A stretch of DNA of 64,000 bases from Boesenbergia rotunda (taxonomy: Eukaryota > Streptophyta > Magnoliopsida > Zingiberales > Zingiberaceae). The position numbers and the translations under genes are program-made. The stretch lies in NCBI GenBank assembly GCA_024364735.1, contig JAGFNQ010005372.1, forward strand, positions 56,326-120,325. The letters run 5' to 3'. Shown here piece after piece: positions 1 through 11,664 of the stretch; the first letter of the stretch is position 1, and each line of letters opens with the position of its first letter. Under the pieces are notes generated by a model. The model searched no databases and had not been told where the DNA came from. It saw only the letters and a list, made by a program, of their open reading frames with translations.

Positions 1-355
1 GCGCCGACTGCGGGCTTCGCGAGGGGAGGAAGAAGGAACAAAAGGGGTCGGCGGCTGCTGTTTAGGGCTCGGGAAATATATGTAATAAAAAAAAGGGAAA
101 GGGTCTTTTGCAGAAAAGCCCCTCTCTTTTCTCAAATTCACCTTCTGCCCTTGGGGTAAAGGATTTAACCATTTAACCCCATTTATTATAATTTAACCTC
201 AAATAATTTTTATGGTTAAATTATTTATCCTCTCATAATTTAGAGTTTACCCAAAAGCCCCTGGGCTTCTCTCGTAGGGCCGGAAACCCTAGACTCAATT
301 CAGGAAAATCTTGAAAAATTTTCTGGTCTGGATTTTTGAATCGCCGTATTTTACA
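1..355 (-). mobile_element. Element G, 3' LTR (partial, cut by window start)
   Basis: This stretch matches 6042-6398 almost base for base; the visible differences are short homopolymer length changes. It ends in the same GCCGTATTTTACA terminus, directly followed by a polypurine-tract complement at 356. It is therefore the 3' LTR of a minus-strand LTR element whose 5' LTR ends at 6398. The rest of this LTR lies left of the window. Confidence 0.85.
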
Positions 356-2179
356 TTCTTCCCCACTAATAAAAATTTGGTCCCCAAATTTCGTCATTTC
401 TCATACAGCACACACTAGCAGCTAAATATGTTTGTACTCATCCTGAGTAACCACTTCATCTGATACCCAAAGGTTACCCTGCTACAGGAAATTGGAAATA
501 TCAATCCAGAGGTTATCATCCAATAACCAGATACACCCAAACAACCATTCAATAATCACACCTATCCATGACACTCAATCCTAAGATCACTAGTGTCAAG
601 TCTATACTACTATCCTCAAACGTAAAACGTAAAATCCATGAATATCACCCAAGTATCTCCAAATCAATAACATCCTCCAAAACATTACAGGTCATATATA
701 TTTATATATATCCTTCAATAAACTGTCAGAAGATAACATATAATTTAAAGATTATGCCAACATGTCGTACCATGTGCCACCATGAATAACCAACTTCCTA
801 AATAATCAACCACTGAAAAATCATTTATCCACCCAATGATTCATCCTAAAACTACATATCCATCAAAACTTAGGTCTCACAATATCTACTGATAGAATCC
901 TCAAAGCACAAAACATCATAGAGATTCGTCAATCTCAATCCACCTATCAACATCAATAATGGGTCATACATCCCGATATACTATCGAGATTATCTAACCA
1001 CAAACACTCGATCTATGAGTCAAAACCCCTCATAGAATCACGTACAATGAACGAGTCGACCAACCATCGGCTCGTAACCCAATATTCTCCGATTCCTTCA
1101 CTCAAGGTTCAGAAACCTCCGAGTTTCCACTCCATAACATACAGACACGCTATCTCTGATGAGTATCTCAATATAATCACGATGTGATTCTTTGCTCCCT
1201 GTCAATTATCCTCAACATCTTCCACCCAGAGGTGGTCTAACCTCGTAAGTGATTCGCATCAGTGCAAATCATAAGTTCAAAATTACCTCCTTGGTTATCC
1301 AACCGAGTACCAACGATAACTCACAAGTGTCAAGCACATAGCTCCACACTTCCCCGTACCAGCTCAAGACATCCATCACACGTACATTCTAGGTCATCAA
1401 CAGGTACACATGATCCATGGTCAAAGTCCTCATCGAATAGGATGTATCAATCCTCTACTAACGATGATAGCATATAGCTAATGCTACCCTTCTGCATCCA
1501 TGTAGGTCAGAAACCCTAGTCGTGCCGTCCAGGTCACCTAACCAGGCACATGCAACCCAAATATCTGAAATTCCTTACACTAGGATAAGTCGATCCTATA
1601 CCGATTGAGCCAACTACGGTAAGCAGCTCCAGTTCTCGCTCAGCTAATAATAGCTAAAACACATACTACATATAGTATGGTTTGGAAAAATCAAATTCCT
1701 TAACCTCCAATAGGTTGTCAACATACTCGACCTTGGCTTTCCGACTCAACAATCAGTGCCACTAGAGAATTTACATTCTCCACTCCAAGATCGCATCCGC
1801 GACCAGCCAACTAATGGCCTTCATGGTTGATCTTGACCATGATTACTATAAACTGATGGACCTTAAGTCATCAGACCTAACCAAATTAAAACAGTACGTA
1901 CTAGGCAGGTACAGAAATAGTAACATGATTCAATAACATGTGAGGATTTCTAAATCATACCTAAATATACAGGTATAGTAACATGATTCAGTAACATGAG
2001 AGCATTTTGAGAATTTTTTCTAACCAATACCTAAATAGGACAAGGGATACAAAAGATTAGGAGAAATACTTGTCGCCTGAAGAAGTCCCATCGCCAAGTC
2101 CCAAACAACCACATCGATAAAATTATTCCGAACAAATCCGAAAAGACTCGTAAAACAAGTAGGCATCGCAAACCTACGC

Positions 2180-2209
2180 TCTGATACCAAAATAAATTGG
2201 TATCAGAGA
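2180..2209. repeat. Perfect inverted repeat built from a duplicated primer-binding site
   Basis: CTCTGATACC and GGTATCAGAG (10 bp each) flank a 10-bp AT-rich spacer. The left arm plus spacer repeats the primer-binding-site context found at 2255-2273. Element F has only the single copy at its equivalent position. Confidence 0.8.
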
Positions 2210-2253
2210 AACACCGAAAAATATGCAAATACCCGAGGTATCTCGCAACCTGG

Positions 2254-2265
2254 GCTCTGATACCA
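2254..2265 (-). other. Primer-binding site of element G
   Basis: The minus strand reads TGGTATCAGAGC, the tRNA-Met-type primer site common in plant LTR elements. It sits a few bases inside the 5' LTR boundary at 2274. Confidence 0.85.
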
Positions 2266-2457
2266 AAATAAATTATCACGCCCCGAGACCCAGGAGCCGC
2301 TGATCCAATAGAAAATCGGACAGCACCTCCCCTGTCCGGCGGATAATTTACACATACATACAACATAATAGACAACACACGCAATATATATTTGGCCTCA
2401 GGCCTCCAAAGTAAATAAACACAATATAAAGACACAAGACAACTAAGTAAATCATAC

Positions 2458-2634
2458 CTGACTGCGGACCGGTCCGACTTATGACAAAACAACAAATACA
2501 ACAACACTCCCAAGACATATACAAATCCAATAACTGAATATGAAAACATAGCCACTGCAAAGTACAATACAAAACATGTCGCGATGGGTAGGGACTGGCT
2601 GCTGGGCTCTTCTGGCGACTCCAAGTATTTCAAC
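2458..2634 (-). other. Exon-like block in G LTR with a hydrophobic open frame
   Basis: On the minus strand a pyrimidine-rich TTTATTTTCAG acceptor precedes 177 nt that end in GTCAG|GTATGA, a good plant donor. The frame through it stays open and encodes an ESPEEPSSQSLPIA-type start, a hydrophobic stretch and KSDRSAV. The F LTRs have the same block at 195 nt. The 18-nt difference keeps the frame. There is no ATG at its beginning, so if it is coding it would be an internal exon. This could still be chance. Confidence 0.4.
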
Positions 2635-3554
2635 CTGAAAATAAATATATATGGCAACGGTGTGAGTCCATAAACTCAGCGAATACCCAGTAGATATGGA
2701 TAGTATGTTATAATAAATAATAGAAGTCTACGCTGATATAACCTCATATGAACAATAGGAAGAAAGGGTATACTGAACATACTGAATAAAGATACATACC
2801 AGAATCCATCTATCCTGCAGAGGGTGAAATAAATCCCTATGGAACAAGTATAACATAAAACCCAAGGTATACAGGTATCCAGTATATGCATGTCAATCAA
2901 GTGCAACAAATAAATGCAGCAAACACAATCAAGTGCACAATGCATCGTATGCATATGATGCAATGTCATGGTCACCCCCTAACACCAGTCAAGTCACCGA
3001 GACAGGCGATACTGTGTCGGCCGAGTGGGTAGAGCTGTGACACTGTACGCACCCTGCTATCACTACTCCTGAGTGACCGAGTGGACAGGATGCTGGTGGA
3101 GTGAACACTCCACCCCATATATATATGGGGGAGATATCTCTCTCATCTTCTCTGGTCTATGGGAAGAGAAGGGATCCCTGCTTGCTACCACGCTCCAAAA
3201 CCACTACCCATGAGCGGTTTAGCGGAGCAATACAGAGCAAATGCACACACGCTACGGTATCCACTAACCCATGAGTGGCCGTGTGTGCCTATCATGTGCC
3301 GGAAAACGATTAGGCTCAACCACAAGGGAGTCGCTGATCGCCGGCATGCAACAATGCAAGGATGGTGTATGATAGATACACATACCGCCCTCCCAAGTCC
3401 TCAGTATACTAGGTCTCGGTCTGAAATCCTATAACAGGAAATACAGTTAACCTACAAGGTATACTGGCCGAAAACTACAGATCCCTCAAGGTCAAAGGCA
3501 GGAGATACATCACGATCTCTAAGCATACATCTAGATATGACACTACCTGATACT

Positions 3555-4395
3555 GTATGGAACTAACAGCATAATAACTCAGGGATAACTAACAAGTATC
3601 CAGAACGGACATAATAATTAAGGGATAACTAACAAGTATCCAGTATAGACATGATAACTCAAAGATAACTAACAAGTATCCAGTATAGACATAATGACTC
3701 ACGAATAACTAACAAGTATCCAGGTCAGACATGATAACTCAAGGATAACTAACAAGTAACCAGGACAGGTATAGTAACTCAGGGATAACTAATAAGTATC
3801 CAGAACCGATATAGTAACTCAGGGATAACTAATAAATATCCAGAACAGACATGATAACTCAAGGATAACTAACAAGTATCCAGGACAGGTATAATAACTC
3901 AGGGATAACTAATAAGTATCCAGAACAGACATGATAACTCAAGGATAACTAACAAGTATCTAGGACAAGTATAATAACTCAGGGATAACTAATAAGTATT
4001 CAGAACAGACATGATAACTCAAGGATAACTAACAAGTATCCAGGACAGGTATAATAACTCAGGGATAACTAATAAGTATCCAGAACAGACATGATAACTC
4101 AAGGATAACTAACAAGTATCCAGGACAGGTATACTAACTCAGGGATAACTAATAAGTATCCAGAATAGACATGATAACTCAAGGATAACAAATAAGTATC
4201 CAGGACAGGTATAATAACTCAGGGATAACTAATAAGTATCCAGAACAGACATGATAACTCAAGGATAACAAATAAGTATCCAGGACAGGTATAATAACTC
4301 AGGGATAACTAATAAGTATCCAGAACAGACACGATAACTCAAGGATAACTAACAAGTATCCAGGACAGGTATAATAACTCAGGGATAACTAATAA
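3555..4395. repeat. Tandem array, 40-bp units in an 80-bp higher-order repeat
   Basis: The recurring core GGATAACTAA(C/T)AAGTATCCAG alternates between two 40-bp variants. The 'cagaacagac' variant recurs at 3841, 3921, 4001, 4081, 4161, 4241 and 4321, exactly 80 bp apart. There are about 21 units of 40 bp. The F 5' LTR has only two to three related units (43600-43690), and the F 3' LTR has none complete. Confidence 0.9.
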
Positions 4396-6398
4396 TCTTA
4401 CTGCTATCTATAACAGTCTATGCATAGCAATATGACAATATCAGAAAAGATAAGTCAAAAGGTACCCGCCTCCAAGAGTATATAAATCCGTATCCAGCCG
4501 GAAGAACCATCCGTCAATAATCCAAATCAAGCTCCTGTATCAAGGATGTATTTGATTAGCTATTATACAAATGATAGATAGCTAATAAATCCCTAAATCA
4601 TGCTCGGGTTAACCTAATCATTTCCTTTCCATTTAATTACCTCTAATTAAATGAAAAGTTTCTAATTACTCAGCGTCATTAAGATTAGGTTCAATTTCTA
4701 GGTTTATTCACAATCTCATAATCATTTAATTAACCATGGGATTAAATGATTTGTGTCACATATAATCCCCTTATTTCCAATGAAACCTAATCCCCTCCAA
4801 TTGGCACAGGTTGGACTACACAAACTGCCACCATAAATTCCATGTAATCAAGATTAGATTTAAACCTAACACATCCCAAGACAAATTGATCATCTCATGC
4901 TATGGTTCGATTAGGAAACTTCCAAAAGACACAGGCAAGAACAACCACTAGTGATCCTAAAGTAGAATCCGGATCACAACTCAAGAATAATCGGGTGAAA
5001 ATCCGAAAATCCATCAAACACCCACTATATGGAAACCCATCAACCCAATTCTAAATTCAAATTAGAGCTAGATCAGATAGCAAAATCCAAGAATAAACAT
5101 TCCATTATAGCTACTGATGATAAGGGTTTACCAAGTTCAATCCCATGTGAATTCCAACTTCCTAATCAAACTGAAAATAAACCTATCATGATTCAAACCT
5201 ACTTAAACAATCCAACCACATGAACATAATAAATCCATAACTCTGTAGGAATCAAAAGAACAGATTCCGGCACATCAATGAAACAACATCACTATAGTAA
5301 CAAGAACAAACCCAACAGAAATCCAGAGATCATCCATCAAAGCTTTCAGCATCATCTCAATTCAAAAGAAATAATACCTATGGAAACTTCACAGACTTAC
5401 TTCAGATTCCATAATAGATTTCCCAAAAACCATTCAAGAAACCAAAATCAACCATATGGGTAGAGCTTCAACTGTAATCAGAAGTCAAAGTCACATCCAT
5501 TTCGATCTTAACTGATCCGACCACAGATCATCAAAGAAGGAACAATACGCAAATCAAATCTTACCTGTTGGGCCCCGATGGAGGAAACCAGTAGTGGATC
5601 GCTCAGAAAACTGGGCGCAGGGGTGAAGGGTCAGCTGGCATGATATAGGAAAGGCCATCAACAAATACAAACCAAACCCAAGATCAGCAATCCAATAATT
5701 GATCCATAGCCCCGAATCAAACTCCAAAAACTAGAACACACGACAGAGAAACAAGGAGCTCAAATTCAACTCGAATTCATCCAAAAGCTACATCGGATCA
5801 ACACCGAGAAACCCATACTCTTCAATCAGAATCCAACAACAACTCTTACCATTGCAACCCTTGATCCCTGCCCAATTCGCCACCGTGCCCTAGATCGCCA
5901 TGGCTCGGCTGGAGAAACGTGGTCGCGTGCGTGGAGAGCTAGGGAGGAAGGAGAGATAGGGTGTGGCCGTGGCTAGGGCTCGCTCGAAGGGAAGGAAGAA
6001 GAAGAGGTCGGCGGCTACAGTTTAGGGCAGGCGTCGGGTGTGCGCCGACTGCGGGCTTCGCGAGGGGAGGAAGAAGGAACAAAAGGGGTTGGCGACTGCT
6101 GTTTAGGGCTCGGGAAATATATGTAATAAAAAAAAAGGGAAAGGGTCTTTTGCAGAAAAGCCCCTCTCTTTTCTCAAATTCACCTTCTGCCCTTGGGGTA
6201 AAGGATTTAACCATTTAACCCCCATTTATTATAATTTAACCTCAAATAATTTTTATGGTTAAATTATTTATCCTCTCATAATTTAGAGTTTACCCAAAAG
6301 CCCCTGGGCTTCTCTCGTAGGGCCGGAAACCCTAGACTCAATTCAGGAAAATCTTGAAAAATTTTCTGGTCTGGATTTTTGAATCGCCGTATTTTACA

Positions 6399-7524
6399 GA
6401 CTTAGCCATTTTAAGCTTCCGATACGTCTCTGAAAATTCAGATTCGACTTATCTCTCTTGATCGGAAAATCCAATTTTCAACTCATTTTAAATCCCTCGG
6501 ATTACTCGTAGTGCGTGTGACTAAATAGGCTTTCGATTTATGTTGGCCGTCTATAATTCATCAATTATAGAACGATCATGAGTGGCACCTAGTAGTACAT
6601 CATGATCCCCAATTAATCGAAAGATGAACGATTGACCTCAGAAATTATTCTGAAACCCTTCAGCAGCTTTATTGAATCGTGCCTCATTCCCTTCACCATC
6701 TTATACCCACTTGGTTCAGGACACGGTCTATGTGTGTCAGTCCCCACTAGGCTGACTACGTCACACCTAGCCCAAGTAATGTCTTTCTCGTCCAACGGAT
6801 TCTAGTTACTCTCATGTTTCTGAGAGATTCATACTCTGAACATGTGATGCTCTGGCCAGAGGCTTCGAGTAACAATCCAACGATAGGCCTTGTGTATACA
6901 TCTCCTCGCAAGGAGTGGTGAATCCTTTGTTGGCTGTTCAAACATCTTCGGGCACTTCGGCTTATACCCAACAATCCTGGGTCCACGCCTCCTTAGAGAT
7001 GTTTGCTTAAGATGTCAAAGTATAAGTCTCCATGACCAAGATGACTTGAACACCGCAAGTCTAAGGAACATCACACTTAAGCTGCAGTAAGAACTTCATT
7101 GACATATCTATATGTAGATTATTATATGAAGTCTTACAGATAGTCACTCCAATGAACTAGTTCCCTTAACTAGCATTCATGTTTATCTCCGGACATCCCA
7201 ATGTCACTAGCTAGTGAGAATCAGCTGATTAGAGAATAACTCATGCTAGTCTCAACATAATTGATAGTGTCCGTATTTATCAATTCATCGACTAGGGATA
7301 ATTTTAATACTTCACAATTGCACATGTAGAGATAATCACTAGTTGTGAATTCATCACAAATTTTCTCATGCTGTGAATTGTATTGTGGATATTCAGTAAA
7401 TGAGTTTAAGATCCCAATCAAATACACAAACATGTATACTCAAATAGTGAATTTTCATTTATTAAAATAAATGTTTACAATCATAAGGCGATTGCGTTAG
7501 GACACTTCTCTCATATTACTAACA
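6399..7524 (-). mobile_element. Copia-like LTR remnant J
   Basis: The right end reads TTACTAACA on the plus strand, so the minus strand starts TGTTAG and then runs into an AT-rich block with AATAAA-like signals. The interior (about 6540-7450) has the look of a copia LTR: tRNA-free, with no long frame. The left boundary is not visible, and G probably inserted into this LTR, leaving the rest outside the window. I found no target-site duplication for it. Short frames inside are not credible genes. Confidence 0.45.
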
Positions 7525-8919
7525 GGTAGCTCGAAGGGCAAAGCCCCTTCTTCCTCTGCGCCCTCTCGAAGGCCTTAGCCTTCCTCTAGTTCTCGCTTTC
7601 CCAATGCCACCTATGAACAGGCTTTTCAATCCCTCACATTCAAGTTACTCACCTGTCGATCAATTGATGTTCCTTTTCTATCCGAGCACTGCCCCTCCAT
7701 CATGGAGATAGTCACCTTTTACAACCTTGGCTTTCTCCTGTCTCTGGAGAGGACTATCAATTGCGACCTTGTCTCCGAGTTTTAAAACAACCTTCAGCAA
7801 GGACCTCAGGGGGGCTTCGAGTTCACTACTCGAATCGCCAACCTTCAGCAAGGACCTCAGGGGAGCTTCGAGTTCACTACTTGAATCGCCAAGAGGACTC
7901 TTGATTTCTCCTATGACATTCTAGCGGAATATCTAGGTGGTCGTCGATCACCTAACTTGTATTCTATATATCCTGAGCTCCCAGATCCTTTATTGGCTCC
8001 TTTTGCTGATGTTACCCCTGACATCATTTATCAACATTTCTTTCGACATCCCCGCCTAGCCGGTCTTGATGAGTTGGGTCCTGATTTTCCTACTTTTGCA
8101 GCACTCCGTCTGTCTCCTACCGATTACATTTTGTTCAAGGTCATGACAAATTGTATCCTACCAATAACTTCCAAGCCCTTAACTGAGATCTGACCCTATC
8201 ATTGCCTGATGCTCTACGGCATGCAGTGCCGCATGGACATCGATATCATGGAGAGCATCTTTCAGTCCATTTTATCCTATCGAGAGCCGAGCCGTCGCAC
8301 AATCTATATGCCTTTTGGACACGTCATCATCGACTGGCTTATGTCAGTAGGTGTTGATCTCACCAAGGGCAGGATAGTGCCCATGGTTCGACAGGATTGC
8401 AGTCTTGGCCGGCGGGCTTTTGCCAAGTCCGGCATTATCATCCGAGAGCACGATCGGGCTTTGGTTTGGAAGGATGGGAGGGGTCTCGGCGAGCTACCTG
8501 GGGGAGGACCACATTTTCAAGCACCAGCCGATGCTGCTGCACCTCAGGAGGCTCCTGCTGATGCTGTTGCTGATTACTACGATGAGCCTGAACCAGATCT
8601 GCGCTGGCAGATTTCAGAGCTAGATTGGACCATCCAGCAGGATCTACATTTGTGAGAGATCTATCGCGAGGAGGTCCGCTCGGAGATCCGATCTTTCGAC
8701 CACAGACTGACGGCAGTGGAGTTTGATGTCTCCGGGGTTCGCACGCTGCAGCAGACCTGGTATGATGAGTGGTGCCAGCACACATTCCCTAGAGGTGCGC
8801 CCTTTGCCAGTACTGCACCTGGGGCTTTTGCGCATGATGATGACACGATTGACGACCCTATGAATACTGACCCCCTGCTGACGATTGATTGTCCTCTGCT
8901 CTTGTTTGGTGATTTCTGA
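7525..8919 (+). pseudogene. Accessory ORF of element D (plant 'putative transposon protein'-like), broken
   Basis: One reading frame runs from about 7540 to the stop at 8917. It is interrupted by in-frame stops at 7576, 7783, 7882, 8191 and 8653, with no frameshift needed. Its content parallels the B accessory ORF (35041-36320): an N-terminal block with VPFLSEHCPSIMEIVTFYNL, a middle block DIIYQHFFRHPRLAG with a DYILFKVMTNCILPI segment, a DIDIM...HVIIDW segment, and an acidic, helical C-terminal tail. A 51-bp in-frame duplication lies at 7789-7890. The 5' end is cut at 7525. It sits between the lost pol and the 3' LTR, where Sireviruses keep an env-like or extra ORF. The family name is from memory of plant proteins annotated 'putative plant transposon protein' and was not searched. 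The biochemical function is unknown. Confidence 0.65.
7789..7890 (+). repeat. In-frame 51-bp tandem duplication inside the accessory ORF
   Basis: Two adjacent 51-bp copies (7789-7839 and 7840-7890) each encode LQQGPQG(G/S)FEFTT. A C-to-T change turns CGA into TGA at 7882 in the second copy. Confidence 0.85.
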
Positions 8920-9503
8920 CTATGTGACGGATCTGTCCGTCCGGAATTCTGCCTGTTATGGCGTGATGTTGACTATTATGCATCGATATGCATCTAATTA
9001 TCTGTCTGGATTGTTGATGCACTTGACTATGACTAGATCTTACTTATGCTTGGTGATGCATCCGATATTTTGCATGTCTTTCATATTTGCCTTACCATGA
9101 TTTGATTGTTGGCATATATGTATGTTCACATGATTACTAGCTACGTGTATGCCTTATTATGCATGATTATGATTTTTCTTATGATGCCATGTTCCATATG
9201 ATACATATTCTTGTTTTGCCATGCCTTATCTTTGTCATATGTGTTCATATGTTTTTCAAAATTAAATCATACTTTTGTTGTTTTGGGATACCCATAGGAT
9301 TGAGGGGGGAGTATGTTTAAACTTAATAGCCTCTCTAGACCCTTTTCGGTGTTCGACAAAGGGGGAGAGTGTGGTTGGTTAAGTTTAGTATGATTATGCT
9401 GTAGGGGGAGGATCCTGATTCCCCTATGATTCTGAATTTGAGAAAGTTGATTGAGAATCCCTAAACTTAAAATCGGGTTATCAAACAACAAAAAGGGGGA
9501 GAT
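8920..9503 (+). other. Element D 3' non-coding region with repeated polypurine tracts
   Basis: This is T-rich non-coding sequence followed by several G-rich tracts: GGGGGGAG near 9304, AAAGGGGGAGAG near 9359, AGGGGGAGG near 9401, and the functional-looking AAAAAGGGGGAGAT ending at 9503, directly before the LTR. Multiple polypurine tracts upstream of the 3' LTR are a known Sirevirus trait. Element E has the same layout at 57118-57326. Confidence 0.8.
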
Positions 9504-9599
9504 TGTTGATGCAGTTTCACCCTGATTGTTATTTTGGTGTTGACATCGATTTTAGTTTAGGTTGATGATTATGATTATGATTAAGTCCTGATCGGGGAT

Positions 9600-10080
9600 T
9601 ACGCATGGTATGGAAAATCCTAGCTTGGAGGGCTAGGTGTTGAAAAATCCTAACCTGGAGGGTTAGGTGCGGAAAATCCTAGCTTGGAGGGCTAGGTGTT
9701 GGAAAAGTCCTAATTCGGAAGGTTGGGTGAAAAGTCCTAGCTTGAAGGGCTAGGTGAAAAGTCTTAATTTGGAGGGTTAGGTGAAAACTCCCAACTTGGA
9801 GGGTTAGGTGAAAAAAAGTCCTGGCGTGGAGGGTCAGGTCCTAGATTGGAGGGCTAGGTCTGGAAAAGTCCTAATTTGGAAGGGTTGGGTGAAAAATCCT
9901 AGCTTGGAGGGCTAGGTGAAAAGTCCTAACTTGGAGGGTTAGGTGAAAAGTCCCAACTTGGAGGGTTAGGTGAAAAACTCCTGGCTTGGAGGGTCAGGTC
10001 CTTAGCTTGCAGGGCTAGGTTGGATGAAATCCTGGCTTGGAGGGTCAGGTCCCTAGCCTGAAGGGCTAGGTGGGAGTCCC
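9600..10080 (+). repeat. Degenerate tandem array of 'cctagcttggagggctaggtg' type
   Basis: Units of about 25-35 bp alternate 'tagcttggagggctagg' with 'taacttggagggttagg' and 'ggcttggagggtcagg'. Each unit carries a short self-complementary CTAG(C)...GCTAG pair. About 15 copies are visible. Confidence 0.85.
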
Positions 10081-10660
10081 TGGATCTGTCTGGTGACCGA
10101 TCAGGGAAGTTGGCACGCTGCTCCTTCGTGGATCGGTCTGGTGATCGATCCAGCGATGATTGATCGGTCTGGCAACCGATCAGGGAGCACATAGTGAGGT
10201 TGGGATCCTACTGTGCGGCTCCTGATCGGTCTGGTGACCGATCAGGGAGCAGGTCGTTGCCTCACTGCTTGGCTCCTGATCGGTCTGGTGACCAATCAGG
10301 GAGCAGGCAGTGTCCTCACTACTTGGCTCCTGATCGGTCTGGTGAGAGATCGGAGAGCACACAGTGAGTTGAGTTCCCCCACTGATCAGGTCCTGAACAG
10401 TCTGGTGACTGATCCACGACTTAGGATCTGATATTCGCGATTACTGTTCGCTCAGAAGTGGACCGATCTGGCTTGAGCCTGAACGGACATAGGCTTTCCT
10501 GATTGGTCTGGTGACCGATCAGACTTCACTCTGATCGGCCTGGTGACCGATCAGGCATGTGTCGCAACGAAAGCTGGGAGTACCAGAAAAGCGGTGGATC
10601 GGTCTAGTGATCGACCCACGAGTCCTAGATCGGTCCGGTGACCGATCACTTTAATTCAAA
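10081..10660. repeat. Array of palindromic GATCGGTCTGGTGACCGATC motifs
   Basis: The motif GATCGGTC...GACCGATC recurs at least ten times with 20-60 bp between copies, each able to form a short hairpin. The same motif is in E's LTRs (16410-16900 and 61565-62040). It lies in the U3-like half of the LTR. Confidence 0.85.
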
Positions 10661-11664
10661 TTGCACTGTCAGACGCTCTGATCACGTCTGAACGTATCTA
10701 ATTCTCTGCGCTTAACATCTGATACTTGATTTTCTGATTGATATGTTGTGCGAATGGTCTGATTAAGCTGCAGGTGACAGGGAAGGATTCAAACACTCAA
10801 GGAGAGTCAATGGAGGCCTTTCCTTGGAGCAGGTTTGTCCATTTGCCATCTCAGGTTGCAACGGCTGGAGCTACAGATGGAGCTGCTGACTGGAGCTTAG
10901 CTGAGGGAAGCTCAGGTAGTCAAGGGAGAGCTCAGTGGTAGCTGGCCTTGGCAGGTGAGCAGCTGGAGGCTGCAGTGAGATGGTGTCACCTGGCGCTCAG
11001 TGGAGAAGAGCAGAGTAGAGTTCGGTGAAGCAACTTCTGGCTTGAGTTCTTGCTACGCGATCGTTTTCTCCACACTTTGCTTGTGCGTTCTGAAGCTCCA
11101 TCATCTTGAGCAAGCAACTGCAATATGTGAAGCAACCATCCCTTACTTGAGCACTTGGAGGAAGAAACAAGAGGCTTGGTGAGTCCATCAGCGAGAAGAC
11201 ATGAAGAAGGGAGTTCTTGCGTGAGATCGTCGCTGGGTGGAGCTCTAGTGAAGCGCTGCTTTTGTTCTTGCCTGTGCTAAGTGCTAAGTAAGATCTTTCT
11301 TGTGTTTCATTATGCTTAAAACTATATCTCTGTTGAAACGCTGTGCAGAGGTTACTCCACCAAGAAGGAGGTTGCATTTTATCCGGTGTTCACCGGGGCT
11401 TGATCTGTCGACGATCAAGGGATTGCCTACCATAAGGGCACGCCAAGGAGTAGGGGCAAGTTATCCCCGAGCCTTGTAAACCCTCCTTGTTAGCGATCTT
11501 GTTAGTTGTTTTAGTTTATTTTTGTTTTCTGCATTTCTGCACTACTGTGTTTTATTGTGCTTCCGCTGTGCTACTAACGATTGAAGTGCAGAAAATCGAT
11601 AAGTGTTAAAGTCCAAGTGTTTGGCTATATTCACCCTCCCTCTCTAGCCATCCGAGTTCCAACA

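Larger units (their letters stand above)
356..2273 (-). mobile_element. Element G, non-coding internal region
   Basis: This is about 1.9 kb between the two G LTRs. I see no gag, protease, reverse transcriptase or integrase on either strand, only short random frames. It starts at the 3' LTR side with a near-perfect palindrome (AAATTTGG-TCC-CCAAATTT, about 372-390) and ends with a primer-binding-site complement at 2254-2265. The internal region of F (40505-42309) is clearly related, including the same opening block. This is the organisation of a large non-autonomous LTR element (LARD-like). A gypsy origin is inferred from the termini and the primer-binding site. Confidence 0.75.
2274..6398 (-). 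mobile_element. Element G, 5' LTR (4.1 kb)
   Basis: The LTR runs from TATCACGCCCCGAGACC (a decayed TGTCACG start) to GCCGTATTTTACA. At about 4,125 bp it is longer than the F LTRs (2,964 and 3,180 bp), mostly because of the 40-bp array at 3555-4395. No protein family is recognisable. An exon-like block with acceptor and donor signals lies at 2458-2634, and a donor-like CAACAG|GTAAGA lies at 5574-5575 on the minus strand. Frames across the block are hydrophobic and have no early ATG. Confidence 0.85.
9504..11664 (+). mobile_element. Element D, 3' LTR (Sirevirus-like)
   Basis: The LTR runs from TGTTGATGCAGTTTCACC to TCCGAGTTCCAACA (2,161 bp), directly after a polypurine tract. Element E has the same kind of LTR start and end. 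It contains two repeat arrays (9600-10080 and 10081-10660), then non-repetitive leader-like sequence with the block 'gatctgtcgacgatcaaggg' near 11402, which resembles 20655 in E's LTR. The 5' LTR of D is not in the window, so this is a truncated copy. Confidence 0.8.

Noticed and set aside
2031..2657. 208-codon minus-strand frame with hydrophobic stretches
   Set aside because: It crosses the primer-binding site and LTR boundary, starts without ATG and has no domain. Only its LTR part, flanked by splice signals, is kept as an exon-like block.
3555..4395. Evenly spaced repeats resembling a CRISPR array
   Set aside because: Head-to-tail tandem units without unique spacers, inside a plant LTR.
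5939..6218. Overlapping 85-91 codon frames on both strands at the G LTR end
   Set aside because: GC-rich LTR sequence also present, cut short, at 1-160; no domain and no conservation of start.
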